Positions 42,504 to 51,513 of a DNA stretch of 64,000 nt are shown here, piece by piece. Position numbers and translations under genes: made by a program. Under the pieces are notes generated by a model. That model saw nothing but the letters and a program-made list of their open reading frames with translations. It was not told where the DNA came from and searched no databases. Numbering within the stretch: position 1 is the first letter of the stretch; every line of letters begins with the position of its first letter. The stretch is from Paenibacillus curdlanolyticus YK9. GTDB lineage: Bacteria; Bacillota; Bacilli; Paenibacillales; Paenibacillaceae. The stretch is from assembly GCF_000179615.1 (NCBI RefSeq), contig NZ_AEDD01000001.1, positions 186,001 through 250,000 on the forward strand, written 5' to 3'.

Positions 42504-43751
42504 ATGCAGCGGGACAACCGTTCGTTCATCCGCTGGCGTTGGCATATCGTAGCATTGCTTTATTTCGCAAGCCTCTGTTATTTGTTGTTTCAAGGCGGCA
42601 GGACCGCGGTTATGCTGCTAGTCATTTTAACTGCACTTATTTCATATTTGGCGCTTGGCAAATGGTCCGGCATTCGCAATGTGCAAGGGGATCGCAGGAT
42701 CTCGCATGCTGGCGGAGCAGATGGGCAAGCGGTCAGCGGGACGAGCACCGAAGTTTCGTTGACCGTTCATGTGCCAGGGTATTACCCCTTGCCTTATGTG
42801 CTGGTTCGCGACCGTTTGTTCCGACATGACGGGCAATCGATCCCGTTCGAAACCTCGTTCGTGCCCAACTGGAAACGGTCCGGCGAAGTCCGTTATACAA
42901 CTCCGCCGCTGAGGCGGGGCGTCTACCGATTCGGACCGACCGAATGCTCGACGCGTGATGTATTCGGCTTGTTCGAGCATAGCGGCAGCTTTGAGGCAGG
43001 GATATCGTTTAGCGTTATCCCGCAGACGGTTCCGCTGCGCGGCTGGCAGCAGATCAGGCGCGGACTGCGCGGGCCGCATTCGCATGCTTCTGCGCCTCGG
43101 GCGGCTAAGGAGACGACGCAGATTAATGGCGTTCGCGAGTATTTGTACGGAGACAAGCTGTCGCGGGTACACTGGAATGCAACGGCAAAGACCGGCGAGT
43201 GGAAATCCAAAGCATTCGAGCGTGAATCGCTGCCCCGAACGATTGTTGTGCTCGATCGCAGCGCCGATGCGTACGGCATAAGACAAGAGCGCTTCGAATT
43301 AGCCGTGTCTGTGGCCGCTTCGCTCATTGAGCTGGGGATGCGCCGTGAAACGGCGATGGGGCTTGTGTCGGCAGGCGAGCACGCAACTGTTTTGCCGCCT
43401 CGTTCAGGCACGGAGCAGCGAACTGCGATGATGCGGCATTTGACTGTCGTCGAGCCGGATGCTGCCCAATCCTTGTATGCTTCGCTGCAGCGGCTGGAGT
43501 CCGTGTGGGAGCCGGGAACGCTTGTAGTCATCGTGTCTGGCGCTCATGGCGATTCGATAATGAAAGCGATGAGCTGGCTGTCGCGCAAAGGCGTGTCGTT
43601 ATCCTATGTCGGCGTCGAGGAACTCGAGCTTAGGGGCGGCCGTCAAATCAAAACAGCGTGGCTGCAGGCGCTCAGGGCCAAAGGCTGGTCGGCCTATAGC
43701 GTGCGGCAGCTGCATGAGCTGCCTGCTGCGCTGGAAGGAGGCGCAGTTTGA
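42504..43751 (+). CDS. DUF58 domain membrane-anchored protein
   Basis: The 415-residue protein has two N-terminal membrane segments (about 10-50) and a cytosolic or surface DUF58 domain. REYLYGDKLSRVHWNATAKT is the family signature (DxxRxIxWxxxA type), and a VWA-like fold follows (TIVVLDRSADAYG as a MIDAS-like start). Such proteins work with MoxR ATPases; the exact function is unknown. It starts two bases after the moxR stop and overlaps the transglutaminase gene, showing tight coupling. Confidence 0.9.
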   Translation: MQRDNRSFIRWRWHIVALLYFASLCYLLFQGGRTAVMLLVILTALISYLALGKWSGIRNVQGDRRISHAGGADGQAVSGTSTEVSLTVHVPGYYPLPYVLVRDRLFRHDGQSIPFETSFVPNWKRSGEVRYTTPPLRRGVYRFGPTECSTRDVFGLFEHSGSFEAGISFSVIPQTVPLRGWQQIRRGLRGPHSHASAPRAAKETTQINGVREYLYGDKLSRVHWNATAKTGEWKSKAFERESLPRTIVVLDRSADAYGIRQERFELAVSVAASLIELGMRRETAMGLVSAGEHATVLPPRSGTEQRTAMMRHLTVVEPDAAQSLYASLQRLESVWEPGTLVVIVSGAHGDSIMKAMSWLSRKGVSLSYVGVEELELRGGRQIKTAWLQALRAKGWSAYSVRQLHELPAALEGGAV

Positions 43752-46033
43752 TGGCCGTGCAAACGTGGAGAAAAGCGGTAGCCGCAAGCCTGCAGGAGGG
43801 CTGGTACCGCCGAGTCGTATCGGTGCTTACTGCGCTGATGGCTTGGCAGCTTGCGCATATTTTTGAAGGCTACTGGTGGGAAGAGACGTTTCAATGCGTG
43901 AGCTGGGTGTTGTTTACATCGGTCGCTTTGGAGTGGGTTCTGCCTTGGAGACCGATTTATCGCGTTGTAACGCAAGGAGCTGTACTTGTCTTCATTTCGG
44001 CTAGAGTAGCGCAGTATACCTATATTAGCGGCAGTTTCAATTCGTTGGACGGCATCCAAGCGTGGATTTCTGATAATGCCTCGCAGCTGCATCCGATCGT
44101 AGGTTTGGCTGCCCTCGTATGGGGCGCAGCCGTTGCGCTTCAGTATTGCGCCATTACGCGCCGTCGGATTATGGCGGTATTGTCCATGACGCTGTTGACG
44201 CTTATGATTGCGGATTCGTTTACGCCGGTTTTCCTGTGGGATCAGACGGCATGGGCTGTATTCGCAGGCTTGGGATGGCTGATCGCTGAGCATTACAGCC
44301 GTTTTCAGCGTGAGCATCCGCGCAGCTGGTCGGAGCTGCTGGAATATCCAATCAGCTTTTTCTTGCCCATCGTTTCCATTCTTACGGCTATCATGCTGGT
44401 GGGCGTGCTCGCGCCTAACCTTGTGCCGAGCGTAGCGCCGATTTTGAAGGATCCTTATACGATTTGGGTTGAAGCCCACGGCGGCAAGGTGAGCGGCTCC
44501 TTTACCGAAACGCGAATGGATACGCCGGAAGGCAAGGAATCATCGGGAGACCACAGCTCTGGGTATAGCCGAAACGATTCGGAGCTGGGCGGCGGGTTTA
44601 AGTTTGACTATTCGCCTGTCATGTATGTGAGCACGACGCAACGAAGCTATTGGCGGGGAGAAACGCGCGCTTATTATACAGGTGCCGGTTGGATGGACGA
44701 CGAGAATGACCCTTCAGCTGAAGTCACCCATATTCAAAGCGGGGAGCAGCTCCCCTTGGACCAGAATCGGGATCAAATAAAGACCGTTGAGGTCAAACAA
44801 GCGGTTACGATGATTCGAGAGGATCAATATCCGGTATTATTCGCGGCAGTGCCGGTCGAGTCTGTGCTGTGGATCAATGATGAGAACAGAAGCCAGGCGA
44901 TCCCGTCGAGTTTACGGTGGGATCCGATGGACTGGGAGCTTCGCTGGGGGAGGCCTAACGCCGATCAAACGCCAGCATACCCGAGAACGTACGCCGTCGT
45001 TTCGGAGCTGCCGGTGCTCAATGAAACGTCGCTTCGCCAAGCCAAGGCCGGATGGTCCGGCGGAGAGTTTGCTCCTCAGCTCGAGCCATACGTTCAGCTT
45101 CCAGACACGACGCCGAAGCGCGTCAAACAGCTGGCGGAGGAAATTACGGCAGCCGCAGGCAATGACTATGACAAAGCGAAGCTTATCCAGACATTCCTGC
45201 AGGAAAATTACACGTATACGAACGAACCGAATATTTCGCTAAGGCAAAGTCAGGACTTTGTGGACTCCTTCTTGTTTGAAGTGAAGGAAGGATATTGCGA
45301 CTATTTCTCGACGGCAATGGCTGTGCTCGGCCGCTCTGTGGGGCTGCCTGTCCGTTGGGTTAAAGGCTACGCGCCAGGCATCCTCCCGGTTGACCCAACC
45401 CTCTATATAAACCGCGGCGAGGGCTTTAATCCTGACGACATCAATCCAAACGGGGAAGGGACATACACCGTCCGCAACGCGGATGCCCATTCTTGGGTGG
45501 AAATTTATTTTGACGGGTATGGCTGGATTCCGTTCGAGCCAACGCCAGGATTCGATTTCCCGTATCCGATTGAGGAGCAGCAGGCGGTAGCGCTGCCGGA
45601 CATCGATCTGACGGGTTCGGCTGGGACGAGTGCTGTCAGCAGTGGGGGCTGGGGCTTATCAGCTGGCACGATCGTTTGGTTAGCGGCAGCATTGGTTGCC
45701 ATTGTCGCAGTTTATTTGATGACAATGCGCCGCCAACAGCTTGTGAAACTTTATCAGCAGCTGCGTTATCGGTCTGTCCTTCCTAATGACCGGATTGTCA
45801 TCGAAGCGAACCGACTGCTTCGCCATGCCAGACGAAAAGGGTATGCTCGCGAGGAATGGGAGACGCTGCGCGAGTCGGCCGAACGATGGGGCGCCGAGCG
45901 GAATTATTTGCGAACGGACCTCAAGGAAGTGGCGAATCAATTCGAGCAGGTCAAGTATGGCGCAGCTGAATATGGTGCAGCAGATGCTGAACGATTTGCC
46001 AAGCTTGTCAAATCCATTCGAGATCGGATGTAA
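43751..46033 (+). CDS. Transglutaminase-like membrane protein (TgpA/YebA family)
   Basis: The 760-residue protein has about six N-terminal membrane helices (residues 15-230), a large extracytoplasmic region with a transglutaminase core, one more helix near 640 and a cytosolic tail (DUF4129-like). The catalytic triad is visible: cysteine in EVKEGYCDYFSTAMAVLGR, histidine in NADAHSWVEIYFDGYGW and the aspartate context within FEPTPGFDFPYP. These proteins may crosslink or cleave envelope proteins. The ATG overlaps the DUF58 stop. It is the last gene of the moxR operon. Confidence 0.92.
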   Translation: MAVQTWRKAVAASLQEGWYRRVVSVLTALMAWQLAHIFEGYWWEETFQCVSWVLFTSVALEWVLPWRPIYRVVTQGAVLVFISARVAQYTYISGSFNSLDGIQAWISDNASQLHPIVGLAALVWGAAVALQYCAITRRRIMAVLSMTLLTLMIADSFTPVFLWDQTAWAVFAGLGWLIAEHYSRFQREHPRSWSELLEYPISFFLPIVSILTAIMLVGVLAPNLVPSVAPILKDPYTIWVEAHGGKVSGSFTETRMDTPEGKESSGDHSSGYSRNDSELGGGFKFDYSPVMYVSTTQRSYWRGETRAYYTGAGWMDDENDPSAEVTHIQSGEQLPLDQNRDQIKTVEVKQAVTMIREDQYPVLFAAVPVESVLWINDENRSQAIPSSLRWDPMDWELRWGRPNADQTPAYPRTYAVVSELPVLNETSLRQAKAGWSGGEFAPQLEPYVQLPDTTPKRVKQLAEEITAAAGNDYDKAKLIQTFLQENYTYTNEPNISLRQSQDFVDSFLFEVKEGYCDYFSTAMAVLGRSVGLPVRWVKGYAPGILPVDPTLYINRGEGFNPDDINPNGEGTYTVRNADAHSWVEIYFDGYGWIPFEPTPGFDFPYPIEEQQAVALPDIDLTGSAGTSAVSSGGWGLSAGTIVWLAAALVAIVAVYLMTMRRQQLVKLYQQLRYRSVLPNDRIVIEANRLLRHARRKGYAREEWETLRESAERWGAERNYLRTDLKEVANQFEQVKYGAAEYGAADAERFAKLVKSIRDRM

Positions 46034-46049
46034 TCGCGTGAAAAATTAG

Positions 46050-46088
46050 CCGTACGGCGCAAAATTGGCGCTGTACGGTATTTTTTTG
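46050..46088 (+). terminator. Terminator of the moxR operon
   Basis: CCGTACGGCGC pairs with GCGCTGTACGG, followed by TATTTTTTT. Confidence 0.85.
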
Positions 46089-46153
46089 CAACATTTTCGG
46101 CTATTATGGTATAGTTTCGTTGTAAAGCAGGTCACGTCAGGGGAGTCGAAATT

Positions 46154-46678
46154 ATGTTTGAACGGCTATTGCCGAATTTGCGCCTTAATTCCGTATACGA
46201 TCTCGATATCGAAGCGCTTGCTCGCCAGGGCATCAAGGGCATCATTACCGACCTGGATAACACATTGGTCGGCGCCAAGGAACCGCTGGCTACGCCAAGG
46301 CTGGTCGAGTGGCTGAACAAGCTGCGGGAACGCGGCTTTAAGGTCGTCATCGTTTCTAATAATAATGAGACGCGCGTGTCTCGGTTCGCTAATCCGCTTG
46401 GCATCCCGTATATCCATGCAGCGCGCAAGCCAGCCAATCGTGCGTTCCATCGTGCGTTCGAATTGCTGGCGCTCTCTCCTGAGCAAGTCGTCATTATGGG
46501 CGATCAAATGCTTACGGACGTACTGGGCGGCAATCGTTTGGGCGTATACACGATTCTTGTACCGCCGATTTCACCTCGCGATGAGGGGATCATGACGCGT
46601 GTCAATCGCTTCATTGAACGGATTGCGCTGACCCGCTTGCGCAAAAATGGTTTATGGCATGAGGAGGAAACGAAGTGA
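46154..46678 (+). CDS. yqeG: HAD-superfamily phosphatase YqeG
   Basis: The 174-residue protein matches the YqeG HAD-IIIA family: GIKGIITDLDNTLVGAKEPL is motif I, VVIVSNNNETRVSRFA motif II, and MGDQMLTDVLGGNRLGVYTI motif IV. Its eukaryotic counterpart dephosphorylates phosphatidylglycerol phosphate (GEP4), so a role in PGP or similar dephosphorylation is possible. First gene of the conserved yqeG-yqeH-aroE-yhbY-nadD-yqeK-rsfS cluster. Confidence 0.94.
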   Translation: MFERLLPNLRLNSVYDLDIEALARQGIKGIITDLDNTLVGAKEPLATPRLVEWLNKLRERGFKVVIVSNNNETRVSRFANPLGIPYIHAARKPANRAFHRAFELLALSPEQVVIMGDQMLTDVLGGNRLGVYTILVPPISPRDEGIMTRVNRFIERIALTRLRKNGLWHEEETK

Positions 46679-47802
46679 CAGTAACAGAACAACCGGGCAT
46701 CGACGCATCATGTGCGGGCTGCGGCGTGAAGCTGCAGACGACGGACAAGGAGCTTTCCGGCTACATTCCGGCGTCAGCGGCAGAGCGCGTGCCTGCGATT
46801 TGCCAACGCTGCTTCCGCATCAAAAATTATAACGACGCTTCCACAGTCACGATCGATCAGGACGACTTCCTGCGTTTGCTGGGCGGTATCGCTTCAACAG
46901 ACAGCCTCGTCGTTCACATCGTCGATCTGTTTGATTTTGAGGGCAGCGTCATTTCGGGTTTGCAGCGATTTGTCGGCAGCAATCCCGTGCTGCTTGTCGT
47001 GAACAAAATCGATTTGCTGCCCAAAGCGGTCAATTACAACCGTATCCGCAACTGGGTGCAGCAGCAAGCGAAAGAGCAGGGGCTCAAAACCGTCGATGTC
47101 GTTCTTTGCAGCGCGAAGCGCAATATTGGCTTTGACCGGGTAGTCGAAGCGATCGAGCATTTCCGCGGACGTCGGGACGTCTATGTGGTCGGCGCAACGA
47201 ATGTCGGCAAATCGACGCTCATTAATCGCATTATTCAAGATTACAGCGATTTGGATGCCGAGCTGACGACTTCGCGTTACCCGGGAACGACGCTCGATGC
47301 GGTTCATATCCCATTGGATGACGGCAAGTCGATCATTGATACGCCAGGCATTGTATACAGCCATCGGATGACGGAGCTCGTACCGCGCAGCGTGCTGCAG
47401 GCGATATTGCCGGACAAGCCGATTAAACCGCTCGTTTACCAGCTGAACGAAGGGCAAACGATGTTTGTTGGCGCCTTGGCTCGGTTTGATTTTGTATCAG
47501 GCGACCGCCAATCGTTCACCTTGTACATCTCCAATGGCCTTGAGGTGCATCGGACGAAGCTGGAACGTGCGGAAGAATTGTATGCCAACCATAAAGGCGT
47601 GCTGCTGTCGCCGCCATCCGTGGAGGAGCTGGATGAGCTGCCGGCATGGACGCGCCATTCGCTGCGTATTCCGCGTGGCGGAGACTACGATGTATTCGTC
47701 TCTGGCCTTGGCTGGATGCAGGTGAATGGAACGAGCGGAGCGCTTGTAGACGTTTATGTGCCCAAAGGGGTCAAGGTGCTCGTTCGCGACTCGTTAATGT
47801 AG
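46675..47802 (+). CDS. yqeH: Ribosome biogenesis GTPase YqeH
   Basis: The GTG at 46675 overlaps the yqeG stop. The 375-residue protein has an N-terminal zinc finger (CAGCGVKLQT ... CQRCFRI), then a circularly permuted GTPase domain: G4 VNKIDLLPK, G5 CSAKRNIG, G1 VVGATNVGKSTLINR, G3 DTPGI. The C-terminal region binds RNA. YqeH is needed for assembly of the small ribosomal subunit. Confidence 0.96.
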   Translation: MTVTEQPGIDASCAGCGVKLQTTDKELSGYIPASAAERVPAICQRCFRIKNYNDASTVTIDQDDFLRLLGGIASTDSLVVHIVDLFDFEGSVISGLQRFVGSNPVLLVVNKIDLLPKAVNYNRIRNWVQQQAKEQGLKTVDVVLCSAKRNIGFDRVVEAIEHFRGRRDVYVVGATNVGKSTLINRIIQDYSDLDAELTTSRYPGTTLDAVHIPLDDGKSIIDTPGIVYSHRMTELVPRSVLQAILPDKPIKPLVYQLNEGQTMFVGALARFDFVSGDRQSFTLYISNGLEVHRTKLERAEELYANHKGVLLSPPSVEELDELPAWTRHSLRIPRGGDYDVFVSGLGWMQVNGTSGALVDVYVPKGVKVLVRDSLM

Positions 47803-47846
47803 CGCGAAGCGCGTCTGACGGACGCGAGCATGAAGGAGTGAATACA

Positions 47847-48728
47847 ATGACATCTGCTGCAGACAGCAAGTCGGATACAAGCTATCGCATCGATAGCCAT
47901 ACGGTACTATTTGGTGTAATTGGCGATCCGATTCGGCATTCCAAATCGCCGGTTATGCTCAATCGGGCTTTCCGCGAAGCGGGCGTCAACGGCGTCTATA
48001 CGGCATTTCATATTACGCCGGACAAGCTTGGCGATTTTATTGCCGGCGTTCGTGCTATGGGAATACGGGGCGTTAACGTCACGATTCCGCATAAGCTCGA
48101 TGTGATGAAGCATCTGGACCGGATTGATGAATCGGCCTTGGCAATTGGCGCGGTCAACACGATTGTGAACGACAACGGCGTGCTTACAGGCTTTAATACG
48201 GATGGGATTGGCTATGTCCGATCACTGAAGGAAGAGGCGGAGCCGACGCTTGACGGCAAAAATATCGTCGTGCTCGGAGCTGGCGGCGCGGCAAGGGGAA
48301 TTGTCTATGCCCTGACGAATGAGTCGCCTGCTGCCATCACGATTGTCAATCGTACGGAGCAGCGTGCGGTAGAGCTGGCAGCCTCCATGCGCGAGCGCGC
48401 GGATGTAAGAGGCGTGTCGACCGACAGCCTCCAGTCCGTCTGCGTCGATGCGGACATTATTATTAATACGACCTCGACGGGGATGTTCCCCCATGTGGAA
48501 GAATCGCCGGTCGAAGCTTCTTGGCTGCGCCCCGGCGCGGTCGCGAGCGATATTATTTATAACCCGATGAAAACGAAATTTCTCGCTGATGCAGAGCGGC
48601 AAGGCTGCCGAATTCATGGCGGACTAGGCATGTTCATTTATCAGGGCGCTTACGCGTTCGAATATTGGACGGGCCAGCCTGCGCCTGCAGCGGCGATGCG
48701 AGAAGCGGTACTGGACGCATTCCGGTAA
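47847..48728 (+). CDS. aroE: Shikimate dehydrogenase
   Basis: ATG 47847 after AAGGAG gives 293 residues. FGVIGDPIRHSKSPVMLNRA holds the shikimate-binding motif, GVNVTIPHKLDVMKHLD carries the catalytic lysine, GFNTDGIGYVRSL the paired aspartate, and VVLGAGGAARGIVYAL is the NADP-binding loop. GGLGMFIYQGAYAFEYW is the C-terminal signature. It reduces 3-dehydroshikimate in aromatic amino acid synthesis. The N-terminus is about 20 residues longer than usual. Confidence 0.96.
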   Translation: MTSAADSKSDTSYRIDSHTVLFGVIGDPIRHSKSPVMLNRAFREAGVNGVYTAFHITPDKLGDFIAGVRAMGIRGVNVTIPHKLDVMKHLDRIDESALAIGAVNTIVNDNGVLTGFNTDGIGYVRSLKEEAEPTLDGKNIVVLGAGGAARGIVYALTNESPAAITIVNRTEQRAVELAASMRERADVRGVSTDSLQSVCVDADIIINTTSTGMFPHVEESPVEASWLRPGAVASDIIYNPMKTKFLADAERQGCRIHGGLGMFIYQGAYAFEYWTGQPAPAAAMREAVLDAFR

Positions 48729-48764
48729 CTTAAGAAGCAGATAGCAGAAAGAAGGAACAGACAC

Positions 48765-49064
48765 ATGCTGACAGGCAAACAAAAGAGACACTTGCGCTCG
48801 CTGGCGCATCACTTGACCCCGATTTTTCAGGTTGGCAAGGGTGGCACGAACGAGCATATCATGAAGCATATTGAAGAGGCGATCGAGACGCGCGAGCTGA
48901 TCAAGGTCTCGGTATTGAACAACTGCGGCGATGACCCGAAGGAAATCGGCCAGGAGCTGGCACAAGGCTCGGGCTGCGAACTCGTGCAAGTCATTGGCAA
49001 GACGATCGTTTTGTACAAAGAGTCGCGTGACCATAAAACGATCGAGCTGCCGAAGTCCAAATAA
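48765..49064 (+). CDS. yhbY: YhbY/CRM-domain RNA-binding protein
   Basis: The 99-residue protein is a single CRM domain: LTGKQKRHLRSLAHHLTPIF, QVGKGGTNEHIMKHIEEAIE with the GxxG RNA-binding loop, and GCELVQVIGKTIVLYKES. Associated with pre-50S ribosome particles (YqeI in B. subtilis). The stop overlaps nadD by one base. Confidence 0.95.
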   Translation: MLTGKQKRHLRSLAHHLTPIFQVGKGGTNEHIMKHIEEAIETRELIKVSVLNNCGDDPKEIGQELAQGSGCELVQVIGKTIVLYKESRDHKTIELPKSK

Positions 49065-49708
49065 TGCCTAGCGGATACAATCAAGCATCGCAAGGCGGCG
49101 GGCGCAAGCAGCAAATCGGGATAATGGGCGGAACGTTTGATCCGGTTCATGTCGGCCATTTGCTGGCAGCTGAGACAGCGCTGGACCAATGCGGGCTTGA
49201 TCAGGTATGGTTCATTCCGACGAATGTGCCGCCTCTGAAGGCTGGCGATCAAGGCACGGATGCAGAAACGCGATTGCGCCTTGTTCGGCTTGCCATTAAG
49301 AGTCAGCCAAGGTTTCAAGCGCTGCCGATTGAGCTGGAGCGCGGTGGCGTCAGCTACTCCATCGATACGGTCGAAGCTTTGCATGCGGCATATCCTGAGC
49401 ATGATTTTCATTACATCATTGGCTCTGATCGCATCCATGACCTGCCGCAATGGCATCGCATCGATGAATTGACCGCTTTGGTCCGGTTTATCGGCGTTGA
49501 ACGGCCGAATGAACCCGTTGATTTGGCTGTGCTGCCGGAAGCGATTCGCACACGGGTCACGATGGCAGCGATGCCGCCGATGGGCATCTCGTCTACCGAT
49601 ATCAGGCAACGGCTATTGACGGGACAATCGGCCCGATATCTAGTACCCGATACGGTTTATCATGAGATTATAGTGGAGGGATTGTATGGATCGCGAAGCC
49701 ATTATTGA
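49064..49708 (+). CDS. nadD: Nicotinate-nucleotide adenylyltransferase
   Basis: A 214-residue protein. IGIMGGTFDPVHVGHLLAAE carries the (H/T)xGH nucleotidyltransferase motif; IGSDRIHDLPQWHRIDEL and MGISSTDIRQRLLTGQSARY (ISSTxxR) complete the active site. It makes deamido-NAD from nicotinate mononucleotide. The first 17 residues are an extension before the usual start of the fold, but no better start codon exists. It overlaps yqeK by 23 bases. Confidence 0.95.
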   Translation: MPSGYNQASQGGGRKQQIGIMGGTFDPVHVGHLLAAETALDQCGLDQVWFIPTNVPPLKAGDQGTDAETRLRLVRLAIKSQPRFQALPIELERGGVSYSIDTVEALHAAYPEHDFHYIIGSDRIHDLPQWHRIDELTALVRFIGVERPNEPVDLAVLPEAIRTRVTMAAMPPMGISSTDIRQRLLTGQSARYLVPDTVYHEIIVEGLYGSRSHY

Positions 49709-50261
49709 ATCGGTAAAAGCGCAGATGCCAGAACGGAGATGGCTGCATGTTCAGGGCGTTATGGCCACGTCGATCATTCTAGCCGAGCGGTTCGGCGCCG
49801 ATCCGGTGCGGGCGGAGCTTGCTGCCATTTTGCATGATGTAGCCAAATATTGGCCGACGGAGCGAATGCAGCGTATTATCGTAGACGAGCAGCTTCCGCA
49901 AGAACTGCTGGCTTACGATAAGGAGTTGTGGCATGCACCGGTTGGCGCGTTCATAGCGGAGCGGGATTACGGCATTACCGATGCCGAAGTGCTGGAAGCA
50001 ATTCGTTACCATACATCGGGCCGCGAGGAGATGTCGCTGCTTGAGAAAATCGTCTGCCTCGCCGATTATATGGAGCCGGGCCGAGACTTTCCGGGCGTGA
50101 ATCGAATTCGCGAAGAAGCAGAGCATAGCGTAGAGAAGGCGCTTCTCGCGGGCTTTGATTCGACCATTTCCTTCTTGCTGGAAAAAGAAAAACGGATTTT
50201 CCCGCTGACAGTTGCAGCGCGAAATGCGATCATAAAACAATTACGGGAGGCTGAAGAATGA
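49686..50261 (+). CDS. yqeK: HD-domain hydrolase YqeK (Ap4A symmetrical hydrolase)
   Basis: The 191-residue protein has the HD metal site: histidine in RRWLHVQGVMATSIILAERF, the HD pair in AAILHDVAKYWP, histidine in LWHAPVGAFIAE and the last ligand in LADYMEPGRDFPG. YqeK enzymes split diadenosine tetraphosphate into two ADP. It sits between nadD and rsfS as in nearly all Bacilli. Confidence 0.94.
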   Translation: MDREAIIESVKAQMPERRWLHVQGVMATSIILAERFGADPVRAELAAILHDVAKYWPTERMQRIIVDEQLPQELLAYDKELWHAPVGAFIAERDYGITDAEVLEAIRYHTSGREEMSLLEKIVCLADYMEPGRDFPGVNRIREEAEHSVEKALLAGFDSTISFLLEKEKRIFPLTVAARNAIIKQLREAEE

Positions 50262-50605
50262 CAGTTAATTCAGATCAATTGCTAGAAGCTACAGTAGCAG
50301 CCGCAGAGGAAAAGAAAGCGGGACGCATCGTTGCGCTTAACTTGAAAGAAATTTCATTAGTTGCCGACTATTTTGTTATCTGCCAAGGTAACTCGGATGT
50401 GCAAGTACAAGCGATCGCGACGGAAATCCGCAAGCAAGCGGAATTGATCGGCGTTCGCGTACGCGGCATCGAAGGCATGGACTCCGCGCGTTGGGTACTG
50501 ATCGACCTCGGCGACATCGTCGTCCATGTATTCCATCGCGATGAGCGTGATTACTATAATCTTGAGCGGCTTTGGTCGGATGCGAAAGTCGTGGAGTTCG
50601 CATGA
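50258..50605 (+). CDS. rsfS: Ribosomal silencing factor RsfS
   Basis: The 115-residue protein has the RsfS signature: VALNLKEISLVADYFVICQG, GVRVRGIEGMDSARWVLIDL and DIVVHVFHRDERDYYNLERL. It binds uL14 and blocks subunit joining when nutrients run low. It overlaps yqeK and the following S1 protein gene by four bases each. Confidence 0.96.
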   Translation: MTVNSDQLLEATVAAAEEKKAGRIVALNLKEISLVADYFVICQGNSDVQVQAIATEIRKQAELIGVRVRGIEGMDSARWVLIDLGDIVVHVFHRDERDYYNLERLWSDAKVVEFA

Positions 50606-51507
50606 GCCATATCGCAGGCACGATTGTAAATCTAAGGGTGGCACGCGAAGTGTCGCCCTATGGTTTTTTTGTGACGGATGGCGAGCAAGACGTCCTTCTG
50701 CACTATAGCGAGATCATCGGGAAGAAGCCTAACCCGGGCGATGATGTAGAAGTATTCCTTTATTTCGATACGGATGACCGCTTGTCAGCGACGATGCGCA
50801 AGCCTCTTATTACATTGGGCCAAATGGCGCGCCTGCGCGTAGCGGATATCCACTCTAAGCTAGGCTGCTTCCTGGAAATCGGACTCGGCCGGCAGCTGCT
50901 GCTGCCATTGTCAGAGCTGCCGGAAAATCGCGATTTCCGCCCGCTCGTCGGCGACGAGGTGCATGTTGTGCTTCGGCATGATAAGCAGGGTCGCTTGATT
51001 GCCAAGCTGGCAGGCGAAGAGGACCTCATCGCGCAAGTGTTCCGCGCGCCAGACGACTGGCGCAACCGCTGGATCGAGGGCTGGGTAACAAAGACGCTGC
51101 AGATGGGCTCATTTGTCGTGCTTGACGGCGGGGTGCTTGGCTTCGGCGCGTTCGGCATGATTCCGGCTGCGGAGCGGATTCGTCCCCTGCGTCTTGGCGA
51201 GCGTGTTCGCGCGCGCGTAACGTTCGTCCGCGAGGATGGGCGCGTTAATTTGTCCCTCGTGGAGCGTAAAGAGGTGGGGCGCGTCGAGGATGCGGATCGT
51301 ATTCTAGCGTTCCTGCGCGAGCGTCCAGGCGGCGCAATGCCTTATTCGGATGAAACGCCTGCAGAGCTGGTGAAGCAGAAGTTCGGCATTAGCAAATCCG
51401 CATTCAAGCGTGCGCTGGGCAAGCTGATGCGAGAAGGCATTGTGCTTCAAGAGGGCAACTGGACGAAGCTGAAGGAAGCCCAAAGCACATCGGAAGAGGG
51501 GAAATAA
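50602..51507 (+). CDS. S1-like RNA-binding protein, CvfB/YitL-like
   Basis: ATG 50602 overlaps the rsfS stop, giving 301 residues. Three S1-like OB folds can be traced (about 5-65, 70-135, 140-220), followed by a C-terminal winged helix (about 235-290, KFGISKSAFKRALGKLMREG). This is the CvfB architecture (virulence regulator B in Staphylococcus; YitL in B. subtilis). In B. subtilis the gene is elsewhere, so its place between rsfS and the yqeM homologue is a lineage trait. It probably binds RNA and affects gene expression after transcription. Confidence 0.88.
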   Translation: MSHIAGTIVNLRVAREVSPYGFFVTDGEQDVLLHYSEIIGKKPNPGDDVEVFLYFDTDDRLSATMRKPLITLGQMARLRVADIHSKLGCFLEIGLGRQLLLPLSELPENRDFRPLVGDEVHVVLRHDKQGRLIAKLAGEEDLIAQVFRAPDDWRNRWIEGWVTKTLQMGSFVVLDGGVLGFGAFGMIPAAERIRPLRLGERVRARVTFVREDGRVNLSLVERKEVGRVEDADRILAFLRERPGGAMPYSDETPAELVKQKFGISKSAFKRALGKLMREGIVLQEGNWTKLKEAQSTSEEGK

Positions 51508-51513
51508 GAGCCT

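Noticed and set aside
43694-44479. Minus-strand frame of 261 codons over the transglutaminase gene
   Set aside because: Overlaps conserved membrane protein coding sequence, no family motifs, Arg/Gln/His-rich shadow composition.
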